NCBI GenBank assembly: GCA_002724825.1
Contig: PBPU01000065.1
Span: forward strand, 11,163-29,074
Reading direction: 5' to 3'
DNA length: 17,912 bases
DNA from: Acidimicrobiaceae bacterium
GTDB taxonomy: Bacteria > Actinomycetota > Acidimicrobiia > Acidimicrobiales > UBA8592
Below are positions 1-6,789 of the stretch, one piece after another (positions within the stretch are counted from its first letter, which is position 1; each line of letters opens with the position of its first letter). The notes under the pieces are model-generated. The model saw only the letters and a list, made by a program, of their open reading frames with translations. It was not told the DNA's origin and searched no databases. Position numbers and translations under genes: made by a program.

Positions 1-135
1 GAAGTTCCAGCTGCAATGACTCATCTCTCAGCAGAAGGTTCTCCACTTGAAGTTGATGATTCGTTAATTAGGCTATCCGTAGGAATTGAAACAACTGCTG
101 ACCTTCTAGAGGATCTAAGTCACGCTCTGTCATAA
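1..135 (+). CDS. C-terminal end of a Cys/Met-metabolism PLP-dependent enzyme (cystathionine gamma-synthase/lyase type), partial
   Basis: Frame 1 is open from the window edge to TAA at 133-135, giving 44 residues. The visible piece contains a Thr-His at residues 7-8 and the stretch LIRLSVGIE followed by a DLLEDL helix and a short tail. In the Cys/Met metabolism family (cystathionine gamma-synthase, cystathionine gamma-lyase, O-acetylhomoserine sulfhydrylase) this is the standard C-terminus, where the RLSVGIE strand contributes to substrate carboxylate binding. The pyridoxal lysine and the rest of the fold lie upstream of the window, so the exact reaction cannot be decided. It converges with the oxidoreductase gene, with 11 bp between the stop codons. 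Confidence 0.82.
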   Translation, partial: EVPAAMTHLSAEGSPLEVDDSLIRLSVGIETTADLLEDLSHALS

Positions 136-148
136 AGCCAGCAGGCTT
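135..148. terminator. Weak bidirectional hairpin between convergent genes
   Basis: AAGCC (135-139) and GGCTT (144-148) can pair around the loop AGCA, exactly between two convergent stop codons. The stem is only 5 bp and there is no clear U-tract, so it may be chance. It is the only hairpin I see at this junction. Confidence 0.25.
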
Positions 149-1049
149 AATTCTGAAGGTGGAGAGTCTCCTCCGCTAAGGAACTAAGTTCTTGCTTCCA
201 ATCTTCTGGTTCAACATATGGAGTAAGTATAAATTTACTTGCTCCAACTGAGATAAATTCTTGTATTCGTGTTGGCAGGTCTTTGCGATTTTGAACAATG
301 ATCTCTTCTGCTTTAATCTCTGGTCTTCTACTTTGAACTGCTTGAACGATCTGTTTGGGAATCGAACCGTCAGGTGTATATATGATTAGGACACCAAAGT
401 GTTCTCTATCGATGACTTCTCGATTAGCACTAATAGAGTACCTATCAATTTTAGGTATAGCTTCAGCGATATCGTTTGGAGTGCAGAAGCTAGGGAGCCA
501 GCCATCTCCTAAGCGACCCACTCGTTTTAATTCAGATGGGGCGATACCACCGAGCCAAATATCTAGAGGTTTTTGAATTGGTTTTGGCTTGACTCGAACA
601 TCAGTTAGTTGAAATCGTTTACCACTATGGCTGACACTATCCTCTTCCCATAAACGGCGCATGAGTGGTAGGGCTTCATCGAACCAGGGTGAACGATCTT
701 TTCTCTCAACTCCGAATGCCTGATGTTCTGCTAAATTCACAGCTCCTAATCCAAAGGCTGGGAGTACTCGACCGTTTGAAACCCTATCGAGACTAGCAAA
801 TGATTTTGCTAGTAGAACGGGATTGCGTCCAGGTAGAACCATCACAGATGGCCCGAATTTCAACTTCTCTGTCCTGGCTGCTATCCAACTCATGGCCACT
901 AGCGGATCTAATCCTGTTCCTGAGACACGCTCTGAAAACCAAAGCGAATCAAAGCCAAGCTTTTCTAAAGAAGTTGCCAATTCCCCGAGGGTTTTGGGGT
1001 CGGTAGCGCTAGACCTAGTCCCTAATCCAAATCCGATCCGAATCTTCAT
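147..1049 (-). CDS. LLM-class (luciferase-like, probably F420- or FMN-dependent) oxidoreductase
   Basis: The 300-residue product has the bacterial luciferase-like TIM-barrel pattern. It starts with a strand ending in GFGLG, then GFDSLWFSE, a DPLVAMSWIAARTEKLKFG segment, a P-R-NP-LLAKSFASLD-SNGR segment, and a final ILTPYVEP strand. These match the family core that binds reduced flavin or F420. I chose the ATG at 1049, before KIRIGFGLG. It has GGAG five bases upstream and begins directly at the first barrel strand. A start 26 codons further up would add a hydrophobic stretch not usual for the family. The substrate is unknown: such enzymes reduce or oxygenate diverse compounds. It is divergent from the P450, and the two may share a redox or catabolic theme, but that is inference. 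Confidence 0.85.
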   Translation of the reverse strand: MKIRIGFGLGTRSSATDPKTLGELATSLEKLGFDSLWFSERVSGTGLDPLVAMSWIAARTEKLKFGPSVMVLPGRNPVLLAKSFASLDRVSNGRVLPAFGLGAVNLAEHQAFGVERKDRSPWFDEALPLMRRLWEEDSVSHSGKRFQLTDVRVKPKPIQKPLDIWLGGIAPSELKRVGRLGDGWLPSFCTPNDIAEAIPKIDRYSISANREVIDREHFGVLIIYTPDGSIPKQIVQAVQSRRPEIKAEEIIVQNRKDLPTRIQEFISVGASKFILTPYVEPEDWKQELSSLAEETLHLQN

Positions 1050-1140
1050 TCCAACTCCAATTCCTTTCAAGAAAGCATAGAGCACGATGGAGCCAGTGGC
1101 CTTGTCAAGGTTTAGCGGATAAGGCATGGCAGATAAATAA

Positions 1141-1156
1141 TGCTAATGTAATTTTT
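1141..1156 (+). promoter_or_regulatory. Extended -10 element for leaderless P450 transcript
   Basis: TGC (1141-1143) followed by TAATGT (1144-1149), then 7 nt to the ATG at 1157. The gene has no Shine-Dalgarno sequence, and a transcription start 7 nt after the -10 would fall on the start codon. The same arrangement precedes three other genes in this window. Confidence 0.5.
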
Positions 1157-2401
1157 ATGGCTAATGAATCGTTTGAGTTGGACGAAAGTTTCCTAGATCC
1201 TGTAGTGCAAGATGACCCATTTGAGGCGTATGCGACCCTTCACGAGAAGTGCCCTGTCTATAAAGTCCCAGAGAATGGGCTGTATATGGTCACAAAGTAT
1301 GAAGATGTTCGAGAGGTATTAACGACCCCATCGATTTATTCCAGCCGCCCAGGTACGGGCGCAGGAGGACTTAATGAGGCATCAAAAGCTCATGCTCAGG
1401 TATTTGAGGAAAAGGGTTGGGTCAAGGGACGGACACTCCAACGAACTGATCCTCCGGAGCACAGCCATTATAGAAAAATACTGGGGCGGGTTTTCACAAG
1501 ACGCGCGGTAGAGGGAATGATTCCTCGTATCGACGAGATAACTCATGGTTTGATTGATCAGTTCATTGATAGAGGTCACTGCGAATTCGTCTCTGAATTT
1601 GCTCTACCTTTGCCTGGGATATTCATTTGTGAACAGCTAGGGCTTCCCGCTGAAGAGTATGAGACCTTTAAGAAATGGGCGGATGCCATGCTAGCTATGT
1701 CACAGCGACCACTTTCTCCAGAAGAAGCGGTAGTGCAAGCGGAATATGAAGTGGAAGCTCAGCACCATCTTGCTCGAGAATTTGAAAAACGCAGGAAAGA
1801 ACCTACAGATGACTTAATTTCTGCACTGGTACATGCTCATCAAGAAGATGAGCCATTTACGATGGAGGAACTTCAAGATTTAATGCACCAGCTAGTTACA
1901 GGTGGATTCGAAACTACTACGGCAGCTTTAAGTACCTCGATGTGGCTTCTATTGCGGTATCCAGATCAGATGCAAATGTTGATAGAGGACAGATCTCTCC
2001 AGAAAAACTTTATTGAAGAGAGCCTAAGATTTGATAGTCCAGTAGCTGGGCTTTGGAGGACAGCGGCATGCCCTGCTGAATTGGGGGGTGCCTCAATACC
2101 CGAAGGTTCAGCTGTTATGCCAAGGTTTGCTGCAGCCAATCGGGATGCCGAAGTCTTTGAAGATCCTGATGAATTCGATATCACGCGCGAAGACCTTCAT
2201 AAGCATGTGGCATTCGGATTAGGAAGCCATTTTTGTCTTGGGGCTTCGCTTGCGAGAGCTGAACTGATGTCGGCCTTCACGGCGATTCTTGACCGCATGG
2301 AAAATATTCGATTGGTAGAACCATTAGATGACCAGCCCCACAAATTTAGTTTCTTTCTCCGACCCATGAAAGAGCTGCACATCGAATTCGATAAAGTCTA
2401 G
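1157..2401 (+). CDS. Cytochrome P450 monooxygenase (soluble bacterial type)
   Basis: The protein has 414 residues, the usual length of soluble bacterial P450s, with no membrane anchor. Diagnostic motifs are in order. The I-helix oxygen-activation motif is GGFETT at 249-254. The K-helix ExxR is E288-R291. The heme-binding loop is FGLGSHFC at 353-360, with Cys360 as the thiolate ligand, followed by LGASLARAE. The N-terminal text (DPFEAYATLHEKCPVY and MVTKYEDV) is typical of the CYP meander start. The enzyme would hydroxylate a hydrophobic substrate using electrons from a ferredoxin and reductase, neither of which is beside it. The substrate cannot be read from the sequence. The ATG at 1157 has no SD; a TGC-TAATGT box sits where a leaderless promoter would be. 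It ends 13 bp before a convergent gene. Confidence 0.95.
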   Translation: MANESFELDESFLDPVVQDDPFEAYATLHEKCPVYKVPENGLYMVTKYEDVREVLTTPSIYSSRPGTGAGGLNEASKAHAQVFEEKGWVKGRTLQRTDPPEHSHYRKILGRVFTRRAVEGMIPRIDEITHGLIDQFIDRGHCEFVSEFALPLPGIFICEQLGLPAEEYETFKKWADAMLAMSQRPLSPEEAVVQAEYEVEAQHHLAREFEKRRKEPTDDLISALVHAHQEDEPFTMEELQDLMHQLVTGGFETTTAALSTSMWLLLRYPDQMQMLIEDRSLQKNFIEESLRFDSPVAGLWRTAACPAELGGASIPEGSAVMPRFAAANRDAEVFEDPDEFDITREDLHKHVAFGLGSHFCLGASLARAELMSAFTAILDRMENIRLVEPLDDQPHKFSFFLRPMKELHIEFDKV

Positions 2402-2414
2402 GGAAAGAAGTCAG

Positions 2415-2951
2415 CTAGAGGCTTACAGACACACCCTCGTATGGGCTAGGGTCCTCACTATTCGGGATAATTGGCTTCGACCAGCTCATAGCATCTGCAA
2501 GGTTGCTTGCGATATCTTTCCACTCGGTTGGATTCCACCCTTCAGCGCTTCCAACAAGCTTTGGGCTTTGGTCAAAATGAAGCAAAGCGGGTGTCTTTTC
2601 AAGTTGTAGAGCGCGAGCGAAAGATAGATCAGGATCCACGAAAGTTAATATCTCTGAAGCCCATGGGCCAAGAAACTCTTTCGAATGTTCCTCGTTTCCA
2701 AGAACCATCCAAGCACCCCGGCAGTCAGCCTCTTTAAAGGAACGCAGGATGCGACCGGCGGTCTCAACGATCCAAGAACTTTCATGCGTATAAGGATCTA
2801 CCACCACTAAAAGTAAATGAAAGGTCGTTACCCATTCTCTCAATGAACGAGACGGCCCCTCTAAGCGGTTCAGAGGGATGCTTGCATCTGGCGATATAGT
2901 CACGGATATCAAACTAGCGCACAAGGCCATCAGCTGTGGAACTATACGCAC
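2415..2951 (-). CDS. Uncharacterised protein, thioredoxin-fold-like but lacking CxxC
   Basis: No function is recognised with confidence. The 178-residue product has a hydrophobic strand (TFHLLLVVVDPYT) followed by a helix at the place where a TlpA-like protein would carry its CxxC. The sequence there is HESSWIVETAG, with no cysteines. Later come a strand ending in EILTFVDPD and a TPALLHF segment that resembles the cis-proline strand of the thioredoxin fold, then GWNPTEW. This suggests a redox-inactive thioredoxin-like domain, by pattern only. The first start is GTG at 2951; ATG at 2930 would shorten the protein by 7 residues. Neither has a good SD, so the start is uncertain. The C-terminal tail is Pro/Ser-rich. 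It is convergent with the P450. Confidence 0.65.
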   Translation of the reverse strand: MRIVPQLMALCASLISVTISPDASIPLNRLEGPSRSLREWVTTFHLLLVVVDPYTHESSWIVETAGRILRSFKEADCRGAWMVLGNEEHSKEFLGPWASEILTFVDPDLSFARALQLEKTPALLHFDQSPKLVGSAEGWNPTEWKDIASNLADAMSWSKPIIPNSEDPSPYEGVSVSL

Positions 2952-3044
2952 ATTAGGCTAGAGATATTTGCAATTTCTTAAGATTATGATTCTATGGATT
3001 CGAGAGTTGTAAGAGTGCTTTGAAATAGGCAAGGAAGAGTATCT

Positions 3045-4313
3045 ATGAAAAAGAAGTCTTTGATATTCCTATTTCTTGCAATTATTTCTGGTGTAGCGAC
3101 GTTGTTTGTATTTCAATTTCTTCAAAGTGATCCTGATGCTCCAGTGCTTATGTCTGAGAATGAAAGCAAACCTACCGAGGCGGTAGAGGGCGAAACGCCA
3201 GTGAGCGAACCGACTTCTACGCCAACGCCAACTCCAACTCCAACGCCAACTCCAACTCCAATCCCAACTCCAATCCCAACTCCTACGCCCCCCAAAAAAG
3301 CCACCCTGGTATTCACGGGGGACATTTTAAGCCACGGGCCAGTGATTCAAAGAGCTGACTACAACACAGGCTCATTCGGAACGCACGACTACACTCCCAT
3401 GTTCGCTCAAGTCAAGCCTTTGCTCGAAGAAGCCGATCTGGCTATATGCCACCTGGAAACCCCTGTTTCATCTGACAATCTGTCACTATCCGGCTACCCA
3501 ATTTTTAATGCCCCACAAGAGCTACCGGAGAACTTGAAAGAAGTAGGGTATGACGGTTGTTCCACAGCCTCCAACCATTCCATGGATAAAGGGCCAAGCG
3601 GCGTTAGGTCAACAATTACTCAGCTTGAAAAAGCGGATCTCGTTTGGGCTGGGATGGCTCGAAGCGCTGAAGAACAGCAAACGCCAGCCTTGTATACCAC
3701 AAACGGAATTCTGATAGGTCACATGTCATATACGTATGGGCTAAACGGATTTGTTCTTCCGGCAGATGAACCATACCTCGTAAATGTAATCGACGAAGAT
3801 CAAATACTTAGCGAGGCAGCAAGAATGAGGTCAGCGGGTGTTGACTTCATCATCCTTAGCGTCCAATGGGGAAATGAATACCAAGTGAATCCCAGTGAAG
3901 CCCAAACAAATCTTGCAGAGTCGCTATTAAATTCGCCTAATATTGACCTGATAGTTGGATCTCATGTCCACGTTATACAACCTGTCGGGGTCTTTAATGA
4001 CAAATACGTCATATATGGCCTTGGAAACTTCCTATCCAATCAATCAGCTAATTGTTGCCCAGCCGCATCCCAGAATGGTGTGATGATATACGTTGATGTA
4101 GTCGGGACAGATTTAGAGGGCTACAAGGTGGAAAGCTTAACATTCGAACCAACACGAGTTGACCGATCAGATTTCACAATCGTTCCCTTATCCCGAGTAG
4201 TAGAAGACGAACAAATAAGCTCTAACCTCCGCAGCTTTTATCAAGATGTCATAGATGAGACCTCAAACGTGCTGAACCAGCTTGGGGGAAATTATCAAAT
4301 AAAGAAAGAATAA
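3045..4313 (+). CDS. CapA-family (poly-gamma-glutamate synthesis type) metallophosphatase, membrane-anchored
   Basis: The 422-residue protein starts with MKKK and a hydrophobic segment at about residues 5-25, either a signal peptide or an N-terminal anchor. An acidic, Ser/Thr-rich spacer follows, then a TP/IP repeat linker at residues 59-83. From residue 86 it has the CapA calcineurin-like domain. Its motifs are FTGDI with Asp93 as metal ligand, HLETP, ASNHSMDKG, SVQWGNEY, and GSHVH (His307, His309) followed by YGLGNFLSN. CapA/PgsA proteins act outside the membrane in capsule or poly-glutamate formation, although many homologues have no known substrate. No capB/capC homologue is nearby, so an isolated role in envelope maintenance is as likely as polymer synthesis. 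The SD AAGGAAG precedes the ATG. A TATGAT -10-like hexamer lies at 2985-2990, without a clear -35. Confidence 0.9.
   Translation: MKKKSLIFLFLAIISGVATLFVFQFLQSDPDAPVLMSENESKPTEAVEGETPVSEPTSTPTPTPTPTPTPTPIPTPIPTPTPPKKATLVFTGDILSHGPVIQRADYNTGSFGTHDYTPMFAQVKPLLEEADLAICHLETPVSSDNLSLSGYPIFNAPQELPENLKEVGYDGCSTASNHSMDKGPSGVRSTITQLEKADLVWAGMARSAEEQQTPALYTTNGILIGHMSYTYGLNGFVLPADEPYLVNVIDEDQILSEAARMRSAGVDFIILSVQWGNEYQVNPSEAQTNLAESLLNSPNIDLIVGSHVHVIQPVGVFNDKYVIYGLGNFLSNQSANCCPAASQNGVMIYVDVVGTDLEGYKVESLTFEPTRVDRSDFTIVPLSRVVEDEQISSNLRSFYQDVIDETSNVLNQLGGNYQIKKE
3219..3293 (+). repeat. Hexanucleotide tandem repeat encoding a Thr-Pro/Ile-Pro linker
   Basis: Twenty-five codons alternate Thr (act/acg) or Ile (atc) with Pro (cca/cct/ccc). 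At the DNA level this is an imperfect 6-bp repeat, mainly ccaact/ccaacg with ccaatc variants. It encodes a stiff, extended spacer between the membrane segment and the catalytic domain of the CapA-like protein. Because the unit is 6 bp, slippage would change linker length without breaking the frame. Confidence 0.9.
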
Positions 4314-4322
4314 CACCGTTGC

Positions 4323-4625
4323 TCATGCATTAGCAGAGCTTCGGTTTCTCCTAGCCTGACGGCGAACGCTTGCAATAGCAATAACTGGGAATAGAACCAG
4401 CAGCCCCAAAAGAGCCAACTGTAAAGCACCACCCCTATCAGTTGGACTTGATGGAGCACTTCCCGAACCAGGCTTAGGAATTATGCCAGACCCGTCATCA
4501 ACCTTAATTATCTCAACACTTGATGGGGGCTCCTGCGTTTCATCACTGAAACACGGAGTAGCAAAAACAATAAAAACAATAGAAAAAATGGTTGAGATCG
4601 AAAGAAATTTAAAAGAGCGGTACAT
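4323..4625 (-). CDS. Small secreted/membrane protein with C-terminal transmembrane helix, unknown function
   Basis: Starting at the ATG at 4625 the product has 100 residues. It begins with a basic start and a hydrophobic stretch (residues 7-25), a likely signal peptide. A short polar, Gly/Pro/Ser-rich external segment follows (about 27-66, containing DDGSGIIPKPGSG). Then come a hydrophobic helix at 67-87 and a strongly basic tail, RRQARRNRSS. This is the layout of a small single-pass protein exposed outside, with its C-terminus inside. An in-frame GTG at 4652 would add 9 residues, but the hydrophobic signal starts better at 4625. No enzymatic motif is seen. It faces away from mutY and converges with the CapA-like gene, 9 bp apart. 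I infer only an envelope location. Confidence 0.7.
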   Translation of the reverse strand: MYRSFKFLSISTIFSIVFIVFATPCFSDETQEPPSSVEIIKVDDGSGIIPKPGSGSAPSSPTDRGGALQLALLGLLVLFPVIAIASVRRQARRNRSSANA

Positions 4626-4670
4626 CTCTGGGTTCTGTTTCTGCTGACGCACTCATTGGCCTGCACTTCA

Positions 4671-4676
4671 ATTCTA
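4671..4676 (-). promoter_or_regulatory. Candidate -10 box for the small membrane protein gene
   Basis: On the minus strand these bases read TAGAAT, a 5 of 6 match to TATAAT. They lie about 46 nt upstream of the ATG at 4625, with no obvious -35. The box is interleaved with the mutY start region on the other strand. Confidence 0.3.
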
Positions 4677-4680
4677 GAGG

Positions 4681-4692
4681 TACCTTAGTACC
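4681..4692 (+). promoter_or_regulatory. Candidate leaderless -10 for mutY
   Basis: TACCTT (4681-4686) fits the actinobacterial TAnnnT -10 box and lies 6 nt before the GTG at 4693, where no SD exists. It lacks the upstream TGC seen in the other examples. It is also part of an inverted repeat, GGTAC/GTACC, at 4679-4692 that abuts the start codon. Confidence 0.35.
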
Positions 4693-5556
4693 GTGGACCA
4701 CACTGAACAGCAAAAAGCACTGATCCAATGGTGGCAGACAAGCTCACGCGACCTTCCATGGCGGCAAACCCGTGACCCATGGTTAGTTATGGTTTCAGAA
4801 CTCATGCTTCAGCAAACACAAGTCAACAGAGTAATACCGAAGTATCAGCACTTTATAGAGAAATACCCAACTCCCCAAAAATGCTCAGAGGCTCCGCCAT
4901 CATCAATAATCGAAGAATGGGAGGGCTTAGGTTACAACAAAAGAGCAATTAATCTCCACCGAACATCTCAGCTGATAGTCGAAACACACAGTGGTAAAGT
5001 CCCTAATACCTTAAATGAACTGCTAGAACTCCCAGGGATAGGCCCATACACGGCTCGCGCTATATTGTGCTTTGCATTCGAGCAAGACGTCGGCGTCGTC
5101 GATGTAAACATTAATCGGATAATTTCAAGAGTTATAGGCAAGATGCTAAGCCCTCTCGAGATGCAAATAGCAGCAGATAACTTTGTTCCAACTGGGGAGG
5201 GATGGATTTGGAATCAGGCGTTAATGGATCTCGGATCTGAAGTATGTGGGTCAAGATCCCCAGACTGCGACAGGTGCCCACTGAAAAACTATTGTCTATG
5301 GAAAGGGGAAGGCCCTGATCCCGCTAAGAAAAAAACCTCATCTAGTAGCATGAGTCAGAGTTTTGAAGGGTCCGACCGCCAAGGCCGAGGAAAATTGGTA
5401 AATACTTTACGCAGCAGAAGAGTGGTTATTTCTGAGCTTGAGGAAGTGATGGGCTGGAACGGCGACCCTGAAAGGTGCAGGCGAGTTGCAGCAGGACTTA
5501 TCAAAGACGGGTTAGTCGAATATAACGACACGGAAGGATATGGGCTGCCATCATAA
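4693..5556 (+). CDS. mutY: A/G-specific adenine DNA glycosylase
   Basis: MutY removes adenine mispaired with 8-oxoguanine in base excision repair. The 287-residue protein shows the HhH-GPD fold. The catalytic glutamate is in SELMLQQTQV (Glu36). The helix-hairpin-helix is LELPGIGPYTA (about 111-121). The catalytic aspartate is in VVDVNINR (Asp137). A [4Fe-4S] loop has Cys185-x6-Cys192-x2-Cys195-x5-Cys201. After the cluster there is no MutT-like domain. Instead, a region of about 60 residues (GRGKLVNTLR to the end) looks like a small winged-helix, as I recall from actinobacterial MutY. The start is GTG at 4693; no SD is present and a leaderless promoter is plausible. It is followed 24 bp later by another DNA glycosylase gene, a small repair cluster. 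Confidence 0.95.
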   Translation: MDHTEQQKALIQWWQTSSRDLPWRQTRDPWLVMVSELMLQQTQVNRVIPKYQHFIEKYPTPQKCSEAPPSSIIEEWEGLGYNKRAINLHRTSQLIVETHSGKVPNTLNELLELPGIGPYTARAILCFAFEQDVGVVDVNINRIISRVIGKMLSPLEMQIAADNFVPTGEGWIWNQALMDLGSEVCGSRSPDCDRCPLKNYCLWKGEGPDPAKKKTSSSSMSQSFEGSDRQGRGKLVNTLRSRRVVISELEEVMGWNGDPERCRRVAAGLIKDGLVEYNDTEGYGLPS

Positions 5557-5564
5557 TCTAACAC

Positions 5565-5580
5565 TGCTAGTTTTCTTCGG
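5565..5580 (+). promoter_or_regulatory. Extended -10 element for leaderless glycosylase gene
   Basis: TGC (5565-5567), then TAGTTT (5568-5573), then 7 nt to the GTG at 5581. No SD is present. It gives the second repair gene its own promoter although mutY ends only 24 bp upstream. Confidence 0.45.
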
Positions 5581-6789
5581 GTGAGTTCCCTTTCCATCCT
5601 CGAGGCAAGACGTCTTGCTTTAGCTGCTCAAGGCCTAGCAGGGAAGCGGCCAGATGGGAAGATAGGGCGGAAGCACTTGCGTCAATGTATGAAAACAATG
5701 GAGCTTGTCCAACTCGATGCTGTCCCGGTGGTAGTTAGAACGCAATATCTGCCTTTCTTTTCGAGGCTGGGACCGTACCGTCAAAAACATTTTGAAGAAA
5801 TAGCTTACCGAGATGACGAATGGTATGAGCTTTGGGCCCATGAAGCGTCAATAGCTCCAGTCGAAATAGAACCTTATTTTCGTTTCAACAAGGAACGAGC
5901 CGCCAATGGTGATACATGGAAAGGTCTTTACCGTTTAGCAATAGAGGAGCCTTCGTATATCAAAAAAGTTCTTCGCGAGATTGAATTCAAGGGTCCGCTT
6001 GAAGCGAAGAACCTATCTGACCCCCAACCTAGGGAACATACAGGCTGGGGGCCAAGATCCAAAGGCCAACTTGCGTTGAACTGGCTTTATCGCATAGGAG
6101 AAGTTGGAATACGGCGCGGACCCAACTTCGAAAAGCAATTTGACCTTTTGGATCGGATAGTTCCATCAAGAATCCTCAATATTGCGACCCCAACTGAACA
6201 TGAGTCTCTGATGAATCTTCTTCTTCGATCAGCTAAAGCATATGGACCAGCAACAGCACGAGACCTGATTGACTATTTCAGATTGCCAACAAAAGAAGCA
6301 AAACAAGCTTTAGAGGACCTTGTAGAGAATCATCAGCTGGAAAAAGTTCAAGTGGAATCATGGAAACAAGAAGCCTATATCTCTCCAGAGATTTCAATAC
6401 CAGAATCCTCCAATGGTTGCTCCCTAGTTTCTCCTTTTGATCCAATCGTTTGGAACCGGAAACGGCTAGAACGCCTATTCGATTTTCAATACAAGCTCGA
6501 GATGTATATGCCAGAATCAAAACGCCGATTCGGTTATTACGTCCTACCCCTACTAGTTGGTGACCGATTTGTAGGAAGGTTTGATATTAGAAACATTAGA
6601 GATGAAAGTACGCTTCAGATAAAAGCTTCTTTCAGCGAAAGAAAGGCAGAAACGCAAGACACGGCACAGAAGGCATATGCAGAATTAGCTAATCTCGCTC
6701 AATTTTTAGGAGCACAAGAAATCAGAATCGACCGAAAGGGAAACTTTTCGCTACAGATGAAAAAGGCAAGCCGTCCATTACGCAAGTAG
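5581..6789 (+). CDS. Winged-helix DNA glycosylase, YcaQ/AlkX (AlkZ superfamily) type
   Basis: The 402-residue length matches YcaQ (about 410 residues). The N-terminal part has the pattern of the HTH_42 family: an ARRLALAAQGL helix, then MELVQLDAV, where Gln44-Leu45-Asp46 is the catalytic position. From memory, the QxQ form marks AlkZ and the QxD form marks AlkX/YcaQ, so this protein fits AlkX. A WYELWAHEASIAP stretch and the C-terminal SPFDPIVWNRKRLERLFDFQYKLE block are also characteristic. AlkX-type enzymes unhook interstrand crosslinks and remove bulky alkyl-purine adducts. The start is GTG, with a leaderless-type promoter. The 3' end overlaps the convergent selenoprotein gene by 12 bp. The general family is secure; the lesion specificity is inferred from one motif. 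Confidence 0.85.
   Translation: MSSLSILEARRLALAAQGLAGKRPDGKIGRKHLRQCMKTMELVQLDAVPVVVRTQYLPFFSRLGPYRQKHFEEIAYRDDEWYELWAHEASIAPVEIEPYFRFNKERAANGDTWKGLYRLAIEEPSYIKKVLREIEFKGPLEAKNLSDPQPREHTGWGPRSKGQLALNWLYRIGEVGIRRGPNFEKQFDLLDRIVPSRILNIATPTEHESLMNLLLRSAKAYGPATARDLIDYFRLPTKEAKQALEDLVENHQLEKVQVESWKQEAYISPEISIPESSNGCSLVSPFDPIVWNRKRLERLFDFQYKLEMYMPESKRRFGYYVLPLLVGDRFVGRFDIRNIRDESTLQIKASFSERKAETQDTAQKAYAELANLAQFLGAQEIRIDRKGNFSLQMKKASRPLRK

Noticed and set aside
1103..1108. TTGACA on the minus strand as -35 for the LLM oxidoreductase
   Set aside because: The nearest -10-like hexamer, TATGCT, lies 23 bp away, too far for a standard promoter.
3219..3293. CRISPR-like repeat
   Set aside because: The 6-bp units are contiguous and coding, with no spacers.
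3122..3325. Minus-strand ORF with a GVGVG repeat
   Set aside because: It is the reverse reading of the TP-repeat linker of the CapA-like gene.
4693..5556. Truncation of mutY at its C-terminus
   Set aside because: It lacks a MutT-like domain, but a complete alternative C-terminal region follows the Fe-S loop and the length fits short actinobacterial MutY.
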